Below, one piece after another: positions 46,991 through 56,037 of a stretch of DNA of 59,604 nucleotides (positions are counted from its first letter, which is position 1; every line of letters begins with the position of its first letter). Below the pieces are notes generated by a model. That model was not told the origin of the DNA. It saw only the letters and a list, made by a program, of their open reading frames with translations, and searched no databases. A program made the translations under genes and the position numbers. This DNA is from Alphaproteobacteria bacterium. Lineage in GTDB: Bacteria; Pseudomonadota; Alphaproteobacteria; UBA9655. The stretch lies in the NCBI GenBank assembly GCA_019749915.1, contig JAIEPE010000039.1:1-59604 (forward strand), given 5' to 3'.

Positions 46991-47713
46991 TCACTTTATC
47001 AGTGTAAATCGCCCTTTGGCCTGAAGAGCATCCATGATGCCATGGGGATTATGGATTGAAAAAACCATAATGGGAATTTGGCTTTCGCGGGCGAGAGCAA
47101 TAGCGGAGGTGTCCATCACTCTTAAATCTTCGGCAATCACTTTATGATAAGAAAGTTCGGAATAAAAGACTGCATCCTTATTTTTCATAGGATCACTGTC
47201 ATAAACCCCATCCACTTTGGTAGCCTTCATCAAGACTTCACAGTTTAACTCAGAGGCTCTTAAAGCTGCAGCCGAGTCAGTTGTAAAATAGGGGTTTCCT
47301 GTGCCAGCAGCACAAATAATAATGCGGCCCTTTTCCATATGATGGGCAGCTCTGCGGCGGATATAAGGTTCGCAAATAGACTGCATGGGGATGGCAGACA
47401 TGACGCGCGTTTCCAGGCCCATTTGCTCAAGTTTGCTTTGTAAAGCTAAGGCATTGATGACGGTGGCGAGCATTCCCATATGGTCCGAAGTCGTGCGCTC
47501 AATCCCTTGCGCTTCTCCATTCAGGCCACGGAAAATATTCCCGCCTCCTACAACAATCGCTTGCTCGACACCAAAATGATGAGCCTCTTTAACTTCAGAA
47601 CAAATGCGCTCAACGGTGTCAAGGTCAAGTCCATAGGATTGTTCACCCATTAGGGCTTCTCCTGAAAGTTTCAGAAGAACGCGTTTATAAAGAGGTTTTG
47701 AAGAGGCTTCCAT
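46991..47713 (-). CDS. pyrH: UMP kinase
   Basis: 240 aa. Phosphorylates UMP to UDP using ATP. The amino-acid-kinase fold shows KRVLLKLSGEALMG at the N-terminus, IVVGGGNIFRG, DHMGMLATVINALAL and FTTDSAAALRASEL, all typical of PyrH. It lies 2 bases downstream of tsf in the standard rpsB-tsf-pyrH order. The usual next gene, frr, is not here: after pyrH comes a non-coding stretch and a convergent exported-protein gene. Confidence 0.97.
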   Translation of the reverse strand: MEASSKPLYKRVLLKLSGEALMGEQSYGLDLDTVERICSEVKEAHHFGVEQAIVVGGGNIFRGLNGEAQGIERTTSDHMGMLATVINALALQSKLEQMGLETRVMSAIPMQSICEPYIRRRAAHHMEKGRIIICAAGTGNPYFTTDSAAALRASELNCEVLMKATKVDGVYDSDPMKNKDAVFYSELSYHKVIAEDLRVMDTSAIALARESQIPIMVFSIHNPHGIMDALQAKGRFTLIK

Positions 47714-47715
47714 TC

Positions 47716-48642
47716 TTATTTTCCAAGCTGTGCAGCAACTTCTGCAGCGAAGTCGGTTTGTTCCTTCTCAATCCCTTCGCCTAAGCCGAAACGAATAAAA
47801 GCAGCAAGCTTAATAGGAGCGTTAAGCTCCTTTGATGCATTAGCAACCACATCCTTAATGCGGGTTTTTCCATCAATGACAAACACTTGCTCTTCCAAGA
47901 CAGACTCTTCGTAGAACTTGCGCAAGCGGCCTTCTACCATTTTATCGATAAATTCTTCGGGTTTGCCAGAGGCCAAAGCTTGATCGCGGAAAATAGCGCG
48001 CTCTCGCTCAACTTCCTTTGGATCTACAGCATCAATAGAGAGGGCAATGGGTTGAGAAGCGGCGATATGCATAGCGATTTGCTTGCCCAAGGTTTCAAGT
48101 TTGTCCTTTGGAGCAGAAGATTCGAGAGCCACCAAAACGCCGAGGCGCCCAAGACCGGGTGCTGTTGCGCTATGAACGTAAGGAACCACGGTACCCTGAG
48201 AAACTTCGAGATAAGCTGCTCGGCGCAACCCCATATTTTCACCAATGGTGGCCACAAGATGGGTAAGCTCTTCTTCAACTGTTTTGTTAGCCCCAGGATA
48301 AGATTGCTTTTTCAGAGCTTCGAGATCGCCTTTGACGTCATTGCTGAGCTCTGCAACCTTCATTGTAAACTTTTGAAAGTGTTCATTGCGGCCAACAAAG
48401 TCGGTTTCTGCATTCACTTCAATGATAGCGCCATGATTGTCTTGACAAGAAACAGCCACCAAGCCTTCAGCCGCAACGCGTCCTGACTTTTTCGCTGCTG
48501 CCGCAAGGCCTTTTTTGCGAAGCCAATCTACAGCAGCCTCTAAATCACCGCTGGTTTCAGTAAGGGCCTTTTTACAATCCATCATTCCCGCACCCGTCTT
48601 CTCGCGCAGGTCCTTGACAAGTTTAGGGGAAATATCCGCCAT
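47716..48642 (-). CDS. tsf: Elongation factor Ts
   Basis: 308 aa guanine-nucleotide exchange factor for EF-Tu. The N-terminal UBA-like region [21 protein letters not shown] and the [10 protein letters not shown] motif in [13 protein letters not shown] are diagnostic; [13 protein letters not shown] follows in the core. Length fits bacterial EF-Ts. rpsB lies 36 bases upstream and pyrH directly after, so the three are one operon. Confidence 0.97.
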   Translation of the reverse strand: MADISPKLVKDLREKTGAGMMDCKKALTETSGDLEAAVDWLRKKGLAAAAKKSGRVAAEGLVAVSCQDNHGAIIEVNAETDFVGRNEHFQKFTMKVAELSNDVKGDLEALKKQSYPGANKTVEEELTHLVATIGENMGLRRAAYLEVSQGTVVPYVHSATAPGLGRLGVLVALESSAPKDKLETLGKQIAMHIAASQPIALSIDAVDPKEVERERAIFRDQALASGKPEEFIDKMVEGRLRKFYEESVLEEQVFVIDGKTRIKDVVANASKELNAPIKLAAFIRFGLGEGIEKEQTDFAAEVAAQLGK

Positions 48643-48677
48643 GACTTACTCCTTTTGTTTAAATAGTTCGATTGAAT

Positions 48678-49550
48678 TTAAGCGTTTTCTTGAGCCGTTG
48701 TTGAATCCGCTTTTTTCTTCTTCACCGCAGCAGCCTTTGGCGTAGCAGTTGCTTTTGCTTCGATTATCTCTTCAGCTTCAGGTTTTGGTTCAGCTTCAGT
48801 AAAAGCTTCTTCTTCAATAATCACTGTAACGTCTTCTGCTGCCCCAATATCTTTACCTGTTGCTTTTATTTCAGCTTGCAAGCCGTCCAAAACAGCAGCG
48901 GACACGAGGGTGCAGTAAAGCTCAATAGCGCGTTGAGCATCATCATTTCCAGGGATGAGATAATCAATGCCATCAGGATTAGAATTACTGTCGACAATAG
49001 CGACAATGGGAATCCCCAGCTTGTTGGCTTCCTGAATAGAGATATCTTCTTTATTTGTATCGATGATAAAAAGAATATCAGGAACACCGCCCATATCTTT
49101 AATACCGCCCAAGGAAAGTTCAAGTTTGTCTCTTTCTCTTTCCAGTGTTAAAAGTTCTTTCTTTGTGTAACCTTGGGTGCCTTCATCTAATTGTTCTTGC
49201 AGTTCACGCAGGCGCTTAATGGACTGAGAAATGGTCTTCCAGTTAGTCAACATGCCACCGAGCCAGCGATGGTTCACATAATATTGTCCACAAAGGGAAG
49301 CCGCTTCCTTGACCGTTTGAGACGCTTGACGCTTTGTTCCCACAAAAAGAACTCGTCCACCATTAGCAACCGTTCCTCGAATCGCTTCAAGGGCATGGTG
49401 CAACATTGGCACAGATTGTTGTAAATCGATAATATGGATTCCCCCGCGAGATCCAAACAAATAGGGAGCCATTTTAGGGTTCCAACGACGGGTTTGGTGT
49501 CCAAAATGAACTCCAGCTTCCAAAAGCTGGCGCATAGTAAAAGTCGGCAT
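48678..49550 (-). CDS. rpsB: 30S ribosomal protein S2, with acidic/basic C-terminal extension
   Basis: 290 aa from ATG 49550 ([19 protein letters not shown]), with AAGGAAA upstream; the frame runs up to 49640 but without family sequence. Core motifs [25 protein letters not shown] and [13 protein letters not shown]-like [15 protein letters not shown] are intact. About 45 extra residues at the C-terminus are rich in Glu, Ala and Lys, as in L21 here. First gene of rpsB-tsf-pyrH. Confidence 0.96.
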   Translation of the reverse strand: MPTFTMRQLLEAGVHFGHQTRRWNPKMAPYLFGSRGGIHIIDLQQSVPMLHHALEAIRGTVANGGRVLFVGTKRQASQTVKEAASLCGQYYVNHRWLGGMLTNWKTISQSIKRLRELQEQLDEGTQGYTKKELLTLERERDKLELSLGGIKDMGGVPDILFIIDTNKEDISIQEANKLGIPIVAIVDSNSNPDGIDYLIPGNDDAQRAIELYCTLVSAAVLDGLQAEIKATGKDIGAAEDVTVIIEEEAFTEAEPKPEAEEIIEAKATATPKAAAVKKKKADSTTAQENA

Positions 49551-49708
49551 CATAATAAAGGTTTCCTTTCTCCAGTTAATCCGCCGCAGAGAATGGGGGC
49601 TTTTGCCACCGGAGGATTTCTCTGCGTGTGTATTTTGCACTCACCCTGAGAGCAATGAGTCTTTATATAGCTTGTCTTAAGCCAGAGGACAAGAACAATA
49701 TGGTCCTT

Positions 49709-50882
49709 TTAGAGAATTTCCCCTGCCCAGAGAGCCGTTAAAAATTCTTCAATCGGCCAAACAAGGATTTCTTGGGAATCAATGCGCATGAGGCGCTTCC
49801 TTTGTTCAAGCGTGACGAGGTGAAGTTTTGCCTTGTATTCCTCTCCAAAAGCGATGAGTCCCTTTAAATTTTTACGTTCGATGGGGGTTGATATTTTGCA
49901 CTCAATGGCAATTTGCCCATTTTGCAAAATGAAATCTACCTCGTGAGTCCCGTTTTGTGTTCGCCAAAAGTTAAGAGAATGTTCAAGATCATTTAGGTAC
50001 TTATGAGCGATGAGTTCAAGAAAAACGTAATGCTCAAAGGCTTTTCCTGCATCCGCTCCTTTGAATTCCACAAAGTTATATTTTTTAAGATAATTCGCAA
50101 GTCCCGTGTCCATCAGATAAAATTTGGGAGTCTCTCTTATATTCCTGCGTCTCCCTTGCTTTTGAAAAGGGGTTAAAAAATAACCAATATACATTTCTAC
50201 CAGGATTTCGAAATAAGCTTTGACAGTTTTTGCATCCACGCCGCAATCTCGTGAAATATTTGAGTAGTTGAGAAGCTCTCCTTGGCAAAAACCTAACGTA
50301 TCTAAAAAGCGTGTGAAGCCTTGGAAGGAACGAAGGCTTGCTTCTAAGTGAACCTCTTGTAAGAGGTAATCAATAACATAGGACGACAGCAATTTGTGAG
50401 AATAAGAAGAAAGGTAGTGGCTTGGAAGAAGCCCACGATTCATAATTTTTCCCCAATTGAGAGTCTTAAGCTCGGGGAAACAAAGAGGCATAAACATTGT
50501 TCTAAAGGCCCGTCCGCCTAAAAGATTAGAACCACTTTGCTTGAGTTTTCGAATGCTCGACCCACAGAGGATAAATTTGGCTATCTTCAATGTTCTCCAT
50601 CATCCAATGGACTTCATCGAGAAGTTGAGGAATTTTTTGAACTTCATCGAGGATAATTGGTTTGTCTAAAGTTTCCTTTGAAGCCGCAAGAATTTCTTCA
50701 CGCAATAGGAAGGGCTGGTTGACATATTTTTGAAAAATGTCCGTCTTTAAAAGATCCACATAAAGAGAGTCGGGAAATTTCTGACGTAGGTAGGTTGATT
50801 TGCCCGTTTTGCGAGCTCCCCATAGAAATGTAGAATAAGATTCAGGGAGGGTTAAATCTAGATATCGTTTAATCTTTTCCAT
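49709..50882 (-). pseudogene. AAA-fold ATPase with DUF4143 domain, broken by a frameshift
   Basis: Two overlapping frames make one protein of about 390 aa. Frame 1 (50882 to about 50580) carries the P-loop region FLWGARKTGKSTYL and IILDEVQKIPQL; frame 2 (about 50578 to 49709) carries KFILCGSSIRKLK, GANLLGGRA-like SNLLGGRAFR, the DUF4143 domain and a nuclease-like end (HEVDFILQNGQIAIECK). Removing the extra G at 50579 joins them as DSKFILCGSS. The rest has no stops, so the break is recent or a sequencing error. Members of this family are common, unassigned ATPases. Tandem repeats sit just upstream. Confidence 0.85.
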
Positions 50883-50911
50883 AAGAAAAGGCTCCTTTTA
50901 TCTGTGTTTAT

Positions 50912-50973
50912 AAGGAGTATGTTCCCTAAAAACACTGTTTTCAAGGAATATGCTCCCTAAAAACACGGTTTTT
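50912..50973. repeat. 31-bp tandem direct repeat upstream of the DUF4143 ATPase
   Basis: Two copies, 31 bases apart: AAGGAGTATGTTCCCTAAAA from 50912 and AAGGAATATGCTCCCTAAAA from 50943, each followed by ACAC then G/T-rich sequence. Each contains the near-palindrome GGARTATGYTCC (50914-50925, 50945-50956). Spacing is about three helical turns, so paired binding on one DNA face is possible. It lies 30 bases before the ATPase start, suggesting an operator, perhaps autoregulatory. Confidence 0.6.
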
Positions 50974-51151
50974 AGAGGACAGAGGGTTGGAATATGTGCG
51001 ATAGGAAGAGTTTTGCAATTTCATTAATGGTTTAATCATTTCCATCTATTTGATTTTGAAGGAAATAAATAATAATAAATAATATTTACAAAGGAGATAA
51101 AAGGCGCTATTCTCCAACATAATAGAGCTTATACAAGAATAGCTCACAAAG

Positions 51152-51160
51152 TTATCCACA
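51152..51160 (+). promoter_or_regulatory. Perfect DnaA-box match in AT-rich gap
   Basis: TTATCCACA within an AT-rich gap (51050-51300) that also holds TTATCCGGT at 51266. Only one perfect box, so not enough for an origin; see findings. Apart from this box and the tandem repeat the 465-base gap shows no other feature. Confidence 0.3.
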
Positions 51161-51348
51161 GCCTCTTTAATAAGTTTTTAGTTTTCATTTTTAGTTTTTT
51201 TCTTTTGTTTTCAATAAGAACGTTTTTTCTGTCGCCCTTGTGTTGAAAAAAATAAAATTATTATCCGGTTTGTTAATAGTTTAGTAACTAATTGAAGCGA
51301 GACTGCTCACGCCAATTCAAATGAGCATAACATACAGGAGGATTAAAA

Positions 51349-51522
51349 ATGTCAAAAATACAATTTTTAAATGCAATTGATATTGCAAGACAAACTATAC
51401 CATTCATTATGATTACCGCTATATTTGTAGGACTTGCTTATACTTATGGCCATGCGTTGAGTCCTTTTCAGATCTCTCCCTCTAATGAGCTTGTTCGCCT
51501 AAGCTGCCATTACGCACCATAA
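51349..51522 (+). CDS. Small single-pass membrane protein (57 aa)
   Basis: ATG 51349 to TAA 51522, with AGGAGG 9 bases upstream, a strong ribosome-binding site. Sequence begins MSKIQFLNAIDIARQTIPFI and continues IMITAIFVGLAYTYGHALS, giving one membrane segment at about 19-35, then a short tail with one Cys (LSCHYAP). A clean UUCG-type terminator follows 46 bases later. The strong translation signal and private terminator mark it as a real gene. Unknown function; could be a small regulatory membrane peptide. Confidence 0.72.
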   Translation: MSKIQFLNAIDIARQTIPFIMITAIFVGLAYTYGHALSPFQISPSNELVRLSCHYAP

Positions 51523-51567
51523 GCTTAGCTTTATTCGATAAAAAAAGATTCCATTCTAAAAAGATCA

Positions 51568-51590
51568 GGGAGCTTCGGCTCCCCTTTTTT
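51568..51590 (+). terminator. Rho-independent terminator after the 57-aa gene
   Basis: GGGAGC-TTCG-GCTCCC, a 6-bp GC stem with a UUCG tetraloop, followed by CTTTTTT. Textbook intrinsic terminator. Confidence 0.93.
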
Positions 51591-51696
51591 GAATAAACAG
51601 AGATTAAGAGAATTTTATTTTTTCCTCTAAATTAAGGTAAAATTAACAAAATATGTGAATAATCTCAGAGAACTGGCGTTTTCTTGTTAAACCACG

Positions 51697-51725
51697 TTTT
51701 CAAATGCGATTGTGTGTGCTATGAG
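51697..51725 (+). promoter_or_regulatory. Possible promoter for tRNA-Leu
   Basis: TTTTCA (51697-51702), 17-base spacer, TATGAG (51720-51725), 10 bases before the tRNA 5' end. Each hexamer has 4 of 6 consensus bases. Confidence 0.35.
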
Positions 51726-51735
51726 ATTGCTCCAT

Positions 51736-51820
51736 GCGGGCGTGGTGGAATTGGTAGACACGCCAGACTTAGGATCTGGTGGCGCAAGCCGTGGGGGTTC
51801 AAGTCCCTTCGCCCGTACCA
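51736..51820 (+). tRNA. tRNA-Leu (TAG)
   Basis: Acceptor GCGGGCG/CGCCCGT with a G-U first pair, D-arm GGTGGAATTGGTAGACAC, anticodon stem CCAGA/TCTGG with loop CTTAGGA and anticodon TAG, a long variable arm (GGCGCAAGCC) as expected for Leu, T-arm GGGGTTCAAGTCCC and encoded CCA. Confidence 0.96.
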
Positions 51821-51894
51821 ACTTTGTAGTGAGAGGAATGAAATTTTAGGTTTTCTCTCATAGGATATTTTGTAAAGTAAGCGAGGCATAGGAC

Positions 51895-53340
51895 ATGCAA
51901 GTTAAACAAACTCTTTCAGAAGGTCTCAAGCGGTCATTTCAGATCACTTTTCCCGCAAAGGATATTGAATCAAAAGTTAATGCCCAACTTGAAAAAATTG
52001 GACAAAAGGCTAAAATTCCTGGTTTCCGCCCCGGTAAAGTGCCTCTTCCTATCCTAAAACAACGTTATCATAATGAGGCTATCTCAAAAACGCTTGATGC
52101 CTGTGTTGACGTGGCTGTAAAGCAAGTTGTCAAAGAGAATGATTTAAAACCTGCTCTAAAGCCAAAGGTGGAACTTGATTCCTTTGATCAAGGAAAAGAT
52201 CTTGTTTTTAGCATCAGTCTTGAAGTTCTTCCCACCATTGGTGAAGTAAAATTTAAAGATCTTGCTTTTGAAAAGTATGTGGTTGATGTTCCGGAAAAGA
52301 CTATTAAACAGGTCTTAGATAACTTTGCTAACCGCACACGAGAAACGCGTCCTCTTGAAAAACTTCGCAAAACCAAAAAAGGGGATGTAGCCATTATTGA
52401 TTTCGAAGGATTTATTGAAGATGAACCTATTGAAGGCGGTAAAGGTCAAGATCATGCCCTTGAATTGGGATCAGGCTCTTTTATCCCCGGTTTTGAAGAT
52501 CAACTGATTGATCAAGAAAAAGGCGCGCGTCTGGATGTTAAAGTTACCTTCCCTAAGGATTATCATGAAAAGCATTATGCGAACAAGCCTGCTCATTTTG
52601 AAGTTCATTTAAAAGATATTCATGAGGTGGAACCTGCAGCTATAGATGAGAAACTTTCTAAAAAACTTGGTTTTAAAACGGTTAAAGAGATGGAGGAAGG
52701 GGTAAAAGCAAGTCTTGCAAAGGATTATAACGCTCAAGCTTTTATTTCTACAAAGCGTCATGTATTAGATGCCCTAGCAGAACGGTTTATCTTTGATGTG
52801 CCTCAAAACATGGTTGAAATAGAATTTGAAAACATTTGGAATCAACTCTGTCAAGAGCTGGGGATTGATCAAGGAGATGCAGCGAATGCCAACGCCAAAG
52901 GTAAGAAGGGCTCAAAAACCTTTGAAGAAGCGGCGGGTCAGAGTGAAGAAGTCCTTCGGGCTGAGTATAAGCTTATTGCGGAACGTCGTGTTCGTTTAGG
53001 TCTCCTCCTTGCTGAAATTGGTAACCGGAACAATGTTACGGTCACCCAACAAGAATTTATTAATGCGTTGACAGCGAGGGCGCGAGAGTTTCCAGGACAA
53101 GAGAAACAAGTTTTTGATTTTTACCGTAACAATGAATCAGCCATGGCCTCCTTAAGGGCGCCGATTTTTGAAAATAAGGTCGTTGACTTTATTCTAAGCG
53201 AAGCCAAGGTTTCGGAAAAATCCATCACACCAGAAGATTTGGAAAAGTTACTGGCTAAAGATGAGGAAGATGCTGAAAAGCAGATTTTAGCTCAAGTGAA
53301 GTCTGAGAAAAAACCAACTAAAAAGTCAACGAAGAAATAG
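51895..53340 (+). CDS. tig: Trigger factor
   Basis: 481 aa ribosome-associated chaperone and prolyl isomerase. The N-terminal ribosome-binding signature appears as IPGFRPGKVPLPIL; the FKBP domain (about 160-245) shows GDVAIIDFEGFIEDEPI and GSFIPGFEDQLIDQEKG; the C-terminal chaperone domain is helical with a long Lys/Glu tail (EKKPTKKSTKK). Slightly longer than E. coli (432 aa) because of that tail and a Gly/Lys insert near residue 335. Starts 75 bases after tRNA-Leu. It heads a tig-clpP-clpX cluster: clpP begins 15 bases later. Confidence 0.97.
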   Translation: MQVKQTLSEGLKRSFQITFPAKDIESKVNAQLEKIGQKAKIPGFRPGKVPLPILKQRYHNEAISKTLDACVDVAVKQVVKENDLKPALKPKVELDSFDQGKDLVFSISLEVLPTIGEVKFKDLAFEKYVVDVPEKTIKQVLDNFANRTRETRPLEKLRKTKKGDVAIIDFEGFIEDEPIEGGKGQDHALELGSGSFIPGFEDQLIDQEKGARLDVKVTFPKDYHEKHYANKPAHFEVHLKDIHEVEPAAIDEKLSKKLGFKTVKEMEEGVKASLAKDYNAQAFISTKRHVLDALAERFIFDVPQNMVEIEFENIWNQLCQELGIDQGDAANANAKGKKGSKTFEEAAGQSEEVLRAEYKLIAERRVRLGLLLAEIGNRNNVTVTQQEFINALTARAREFPGQEKQVFDFYRNNESAMASLRAPIFENKVVDFILSEAKVSEKSITPEDLEKLLAKDEEDAEKQILAQVKSEKKPTKKSTKK

Positions 53341-53355
53341 GGAAAGTAAGGAGAA

Positions 53356-53988
53356 ATGAATATGGACATCAGCATGAATAATTTAGTTCCCGTCGTTGTC
53401 GAACAGACGGCTCGTGGTGAGCGCTCTTTCGATATTTTTTCTCGTCTTCTCAAGGAAAGAATTATTTTCTTGAATGGTCCTATTGATGATGTGGTCTCAA
53501 GCCTTGTTTGTGCTCAGCTTCTTTTTTTGGAATCAGAAAATCCAAATAAAGACATTTCTATGTATATTAATTCTCCTGGAGGAGTCGTAACGTCAGGGTT
53601 TGCCATTTATGATACGATGAATTACATCCGCTGTGATATTTCTACTCTCTGTTTTGGGCAAGCAGCCTCCATGGGCTCTTTCCTGCTTACCGCAGGAACT
53701 AAAGGAAAGCGCTATTGTTTACCAAATTCTCGGGTTATGCTTCACCAACCTTTGGGTGGTTTTCAGGGGCAAGCTGCTGATATTGAAATTCATGCGCGCG
53801 AGATTTTAGAAATTCGTGCTCGTATGAACAAGCTTTATGCAGATTGCACAGGCCAACCTTTGGATGTGATAGAAAAAGCTATGGACCGAGATAACTTTAT
53901 GCCTGCAGAAACAGCAAAAAAATTTGGTCTTGTTGATGAAGTTATCACCAATCGCCCTTTTTCCCCTGAAGTGAAAAAAAGTGCATAA
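53356..53988 (+). CDS. clpP: ATP-dependent Clp protease proteolytic subunit
   Basis: 210 aa; forms the tetradecameric chamber with ClpX. Catalytic Ser105 ([11 protein letters not shown]) and His130 ([10 protein letters not shown]) are visible, with Asp downstream in the [11 protein letters not shown] region. It begins with a short N-terminal segment that would be removed ([17 protein letters not shown]). AAGGAG precedes the start. The 132 bases before clpX hold a hairpin and no gene. Confidence 0.97.
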   Translation: MNMDISMNNLVPVVVEQTARGERSFDIFSRLLKERIIFLNGPIDDVVSSLVCAQLLFLESENPNKDISMYINSPGGVVTSGFAIYDTMNYIRCDISTLCFGQAASMGSFLLTAGTKGKRYCLPNSRVMLHQPLGGFQGQAADIEIHAREILEIRARMNKLYADCTGQPLDVIEKAMDRDNFMPAETAKKFGLVDEVITNRPFSPEVKKSA

Positions 53989-54054
53989 CGAGGAAAAATC
54001 AGAGCAAATAATTTTATTTATTAACGATTTATTGGTAGTTCCATGCGATCCTGA

Positions 54055-54092
54055 GATAAGAGAGGAAACATACCTTAACAGGGCCTCTTATC
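54055..54092 (+). promoter_or_regulatory. Hairpin in the clpP-clpX gap
   Basis: GATAAGAG (54055-54062) pairs with CTCTTATC (54085-54092), a perfect 8-bp stem with a 22-base loop. It may tune clpX expression relative to clpP, act as an operator, or be chance. Confidence 0.35.
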
Positions 54093-54120
54093 AGTTTGGA
54101 ACAATTTAAAGGAGGGTGCT

Positions 54121-55392
54121 ATGACAAAATCAAAAGACGACGATATAAAAAACCCTCTCTACTGCTCTTTTTGCGGCAAAAGTCAACATGAAGTACGCAA
54201 ACTTATTGCAGGACCTTCCGTCTTTATTTGCGATGAATGCGTTGATCTTTGTACTGACATTATCAAGGAAGAAAACAAAGGGCCGTTGCTTCGCTCACCC
54301 GAAGGCGTGCCAACACCAAAGCAAATTTATGATGTTCTGAATGATTATGTGATCGGCCAAGAAAGTGCGAAAAAGGTGTTATCGGTTGCTGTCCATAACC
54401 ACTACAAGCGCCTTGAGCATGGCAGTCATTCAGATGACGTTGAGCTTTCTAAATCCAATATTCTTCTTGTGGGACCAACGGGCTGTGGTAAAACACTCCT
54501 TGCGCAAACTCTGGCGCGCATTATTGATGTCCCTTTTACCATGGCGGACGCTACCACATTGACGGAAGCTGGTTATGTGGGAGAGGATGTGGAAAACATT
54601 ATCCTCAAGTTGCTGCAAGCGGCTGACTATAACGTGGAAAAGGCCCAACGCGGTATTGTTTACATCGATGAAGTCGATAAAATTTCCCGCAAGTCAGATA
54701 ATCCCTCCATTACTCGTGATGTCTCGGGTGAGGGGGTGCAACAAGCTCTTCTCAAAATTATGGAAGGTACAGTGGCATCTGTTCCTCCTCAAGGAGGACG
54801 TAAGCATCCTCAACAGGAATTTTTGCAAGTGGACACGACGAACATTCTCTTCATCTGTGGAGGTGCTTTTGCGGGCATTGAAAAACTTATCGCAACGCGA
54901 GGTAGGGGAACCTCCATTGGTTTCGGTGCGGATGTAAGAGGTCCTGAAGATCGTAAAACAGGAGAACTTTTAAAAAATCTTGAAACGGAAGATCTTTTGA
55001 AATTTGGCCTTATCCCAGAATTTATTGGTCGTCTTCCTGTGATTGCGACCCTTAATGACCTTAATGAAGAAGCGCTTATTCAAATCCTAACTGAGCCAAA
55101 AAACGCGCTGACAAAGCAATATAAGCGTCTTTTTAATATGGAAGGTGTCGAGTTAAACTTTACGGACGGCGCTTTGAAAGCCATTGCTCAGAAAGCAGTT
55201 GAGAGGAAAACAGGTGCTCGGGGTTTGAGATCTATTTTAGAGGCAACCCTTTTGGATACTATGTTCGAGTTGCCAACCATTGAAAATGCGGAAGAGGTTG
55301 TCATTAATGAGGAAGTTATTCTCAATAATGCGGAGCCGCTCTTCATCTATGGTAAGAAGAGTTCGAAGAATGCAGAAGGAAATGGAGCATAG
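54121..55392 (+). CDS. clpX: ATP-dependent Clp protease ATP-binding subunit ClpX
   Basis: 423 aa AAA+ unfoldase. The N-terminal zinc domain reads [17 protein letters not shown] and CDECVDLC. Walker A is [19 protein letters not shown], Walker [11 protein letters not shown]. The pore loop [10 protein letters not shown] (GYVG) and the ClpP-binding loop IGFGADV are both present. GGAGG precedes the ATG. It is the last gene of the tig-clpP-clpX run; lon, often next, is absent and repeat A copy 4 follows. Confidence 0.98.
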   Translation: MTKSKDDDIKNPLYCSFCGKSQHEVRKLIAGPSVFICDECVDLCTDIIKEENKGPLLRSPEGVPTPKQIYDVLNDYVIGQESAKKVLSVAVHNHYKRLEHGSHSDDVELSKSNILLVGPTGCGKTLLAQTLARIIDVPFTMADATTLTEAGYVGEDVENIILKLLQAADYNVEKAQRGIVYIDEVDKISRKSDNPSITRDVSGEGVQQALLKIMEGTVASVPPQGGRKHPQQEFLQVDTTNILFICGGAFAGIEKLIATRGRGTSIGFGADVRGPEDRKTGELLKNLETEDLLKFGLIPEFIGRLPVIATLNDLNEEALIQILTEPKNALTKQYKRLFNMEGVELNFTDGALKAIAQKAVERKTGARGLRSILEATLLDTMFELPTIENAEEVVINEEVILNNAEPLFIYGKKSSKNAEGNGA

Positions 55393-55407
55393 TACAGTCG
55401 TAAATTA

Positions 55408-55517
55408 GATCCTGAGTCCCTCTCGCTACGCTCAAGGTCTCAGGATGACTTATTTTTCTAACAAAACAAAGCATTGTCATCCTGAGGAGCCTTTTAAGGC
55501 GAACTCAGGATCTTTTC
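55408..55517. repeat. Palindromic repeat A, copy 4 (double unit)
   Basis: Left unit GATCCTGAGTCCCTCTCGC to GGTCTCAGGATGAC, right unit GTCATCCTGAGGAGCC to GGCGAACTCAGGATC, facing each other across an AT-rich 25-base spacer. Lies 16 bases after clpX. Confidence 0.88.
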
Positions 55518-55583
55518 AACAGCATCGTTGATGACAAAAGTATCCAAATTTTATTAAAGTTGATCACCTCTAAAAATTCAGTT

Positions 55584-55610
55584 GTCATGCTGAACTTGTT
55601 TCAGCATGAC
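55584..55610. repeat. Palindromic repeat D
   Basis: GTCATGCTGAA and TTCAGCATGAC form a perfect 11-bp stem around CTTGT. Only one copy was noticed in this window. It follows repeat A copy 4, in the gap between clpX and the convergent Cys-rich protein gene. Confidence 0.8.
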
Positions 55611-55640
55611 ACCTTAAAGGGTTTTTAGAAGTACTCAGTT

Positions 55641-55976
55641 TTATTGGTTCTTTGATGAAGAAGGCTTTTCTTTCTGCTTCCTGTATTTTTTGCAAGTTTT
55701 TTTGCAATAGAGAGAATAGAGAGATGCAGTGTCTAAATTGTCAGTATCAGTTGCTTGGAGACAGGCATCTCGTGCAGAAGCACAAGAGGATTCACATGAT
55801 GAACATAGGTCTGGCTTTGTATCAGCGCCAAGAGAATGACTGCGGCATTCTTTCGTAAGAGACTCACAAGATGATGGAGGAGAAGCTGTACTTGGTGATG
55901 TGGCTGCCTCTTGAGCTTGAACCTCTGTGAATCCTAAGGCACAAACGATAATGACACTGCTTAAAAATCTTTCCAT
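55641..55976 (-). CDS. Cysteine-rich secreted protein of unknown function
   Basis: 111 aa. Signal peptide (SSVIIVCALGFTEVQA before QEAA), then a Ser/Thr/Pro-rich stretch and a compact region with eight Cys: SSCESLTKECRS, DLCSSCESSCASARDACL and YCKKTCKK. Even number and spacing suggest disulfide bonds in the periplasm or outside the cell. The tail is Lys/Ser-rich. No known family. Upstream lies a short AT-rich gap and the tgt gene, also on the minus strand. Confidence 0.65.
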   Translation of the reverse strand: MERFLSSVIIVCALGFTEVQAQEAATSPSTASPPSSCESLTKECRSHSLGADTKPDLCSSCESSCASARDACLQATDTDNLDTASLYSLYCKKTCKKYRKQKEKPSSSKNQ

Positions 55977-56037
55977 GAGGTTCTCTCCCTATCTGATTTA
56001 ATTTTTTTTATTCTCTAATTTATAAGTTAATAAACCC

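Noticed and set aside
47887-48486. 199-aa open frame opposite tsf
   Set aside because: It lies antisense to the well-supported EF-Ts gene, has no ribosome-binding site and no recognisable motif; it is a shadow of tsf codon usage.
50085-50288. Short frames within the DUF4143 ATPase
   Set aside because: They are out-of-frame readings of the broken ATPase gene.
51050-51300. Replication origin
   Set aside because: Only one perfect DnaA box, no dnaA, hemE or parAB genes nearby and no skew data; kept only as a low-interest item.
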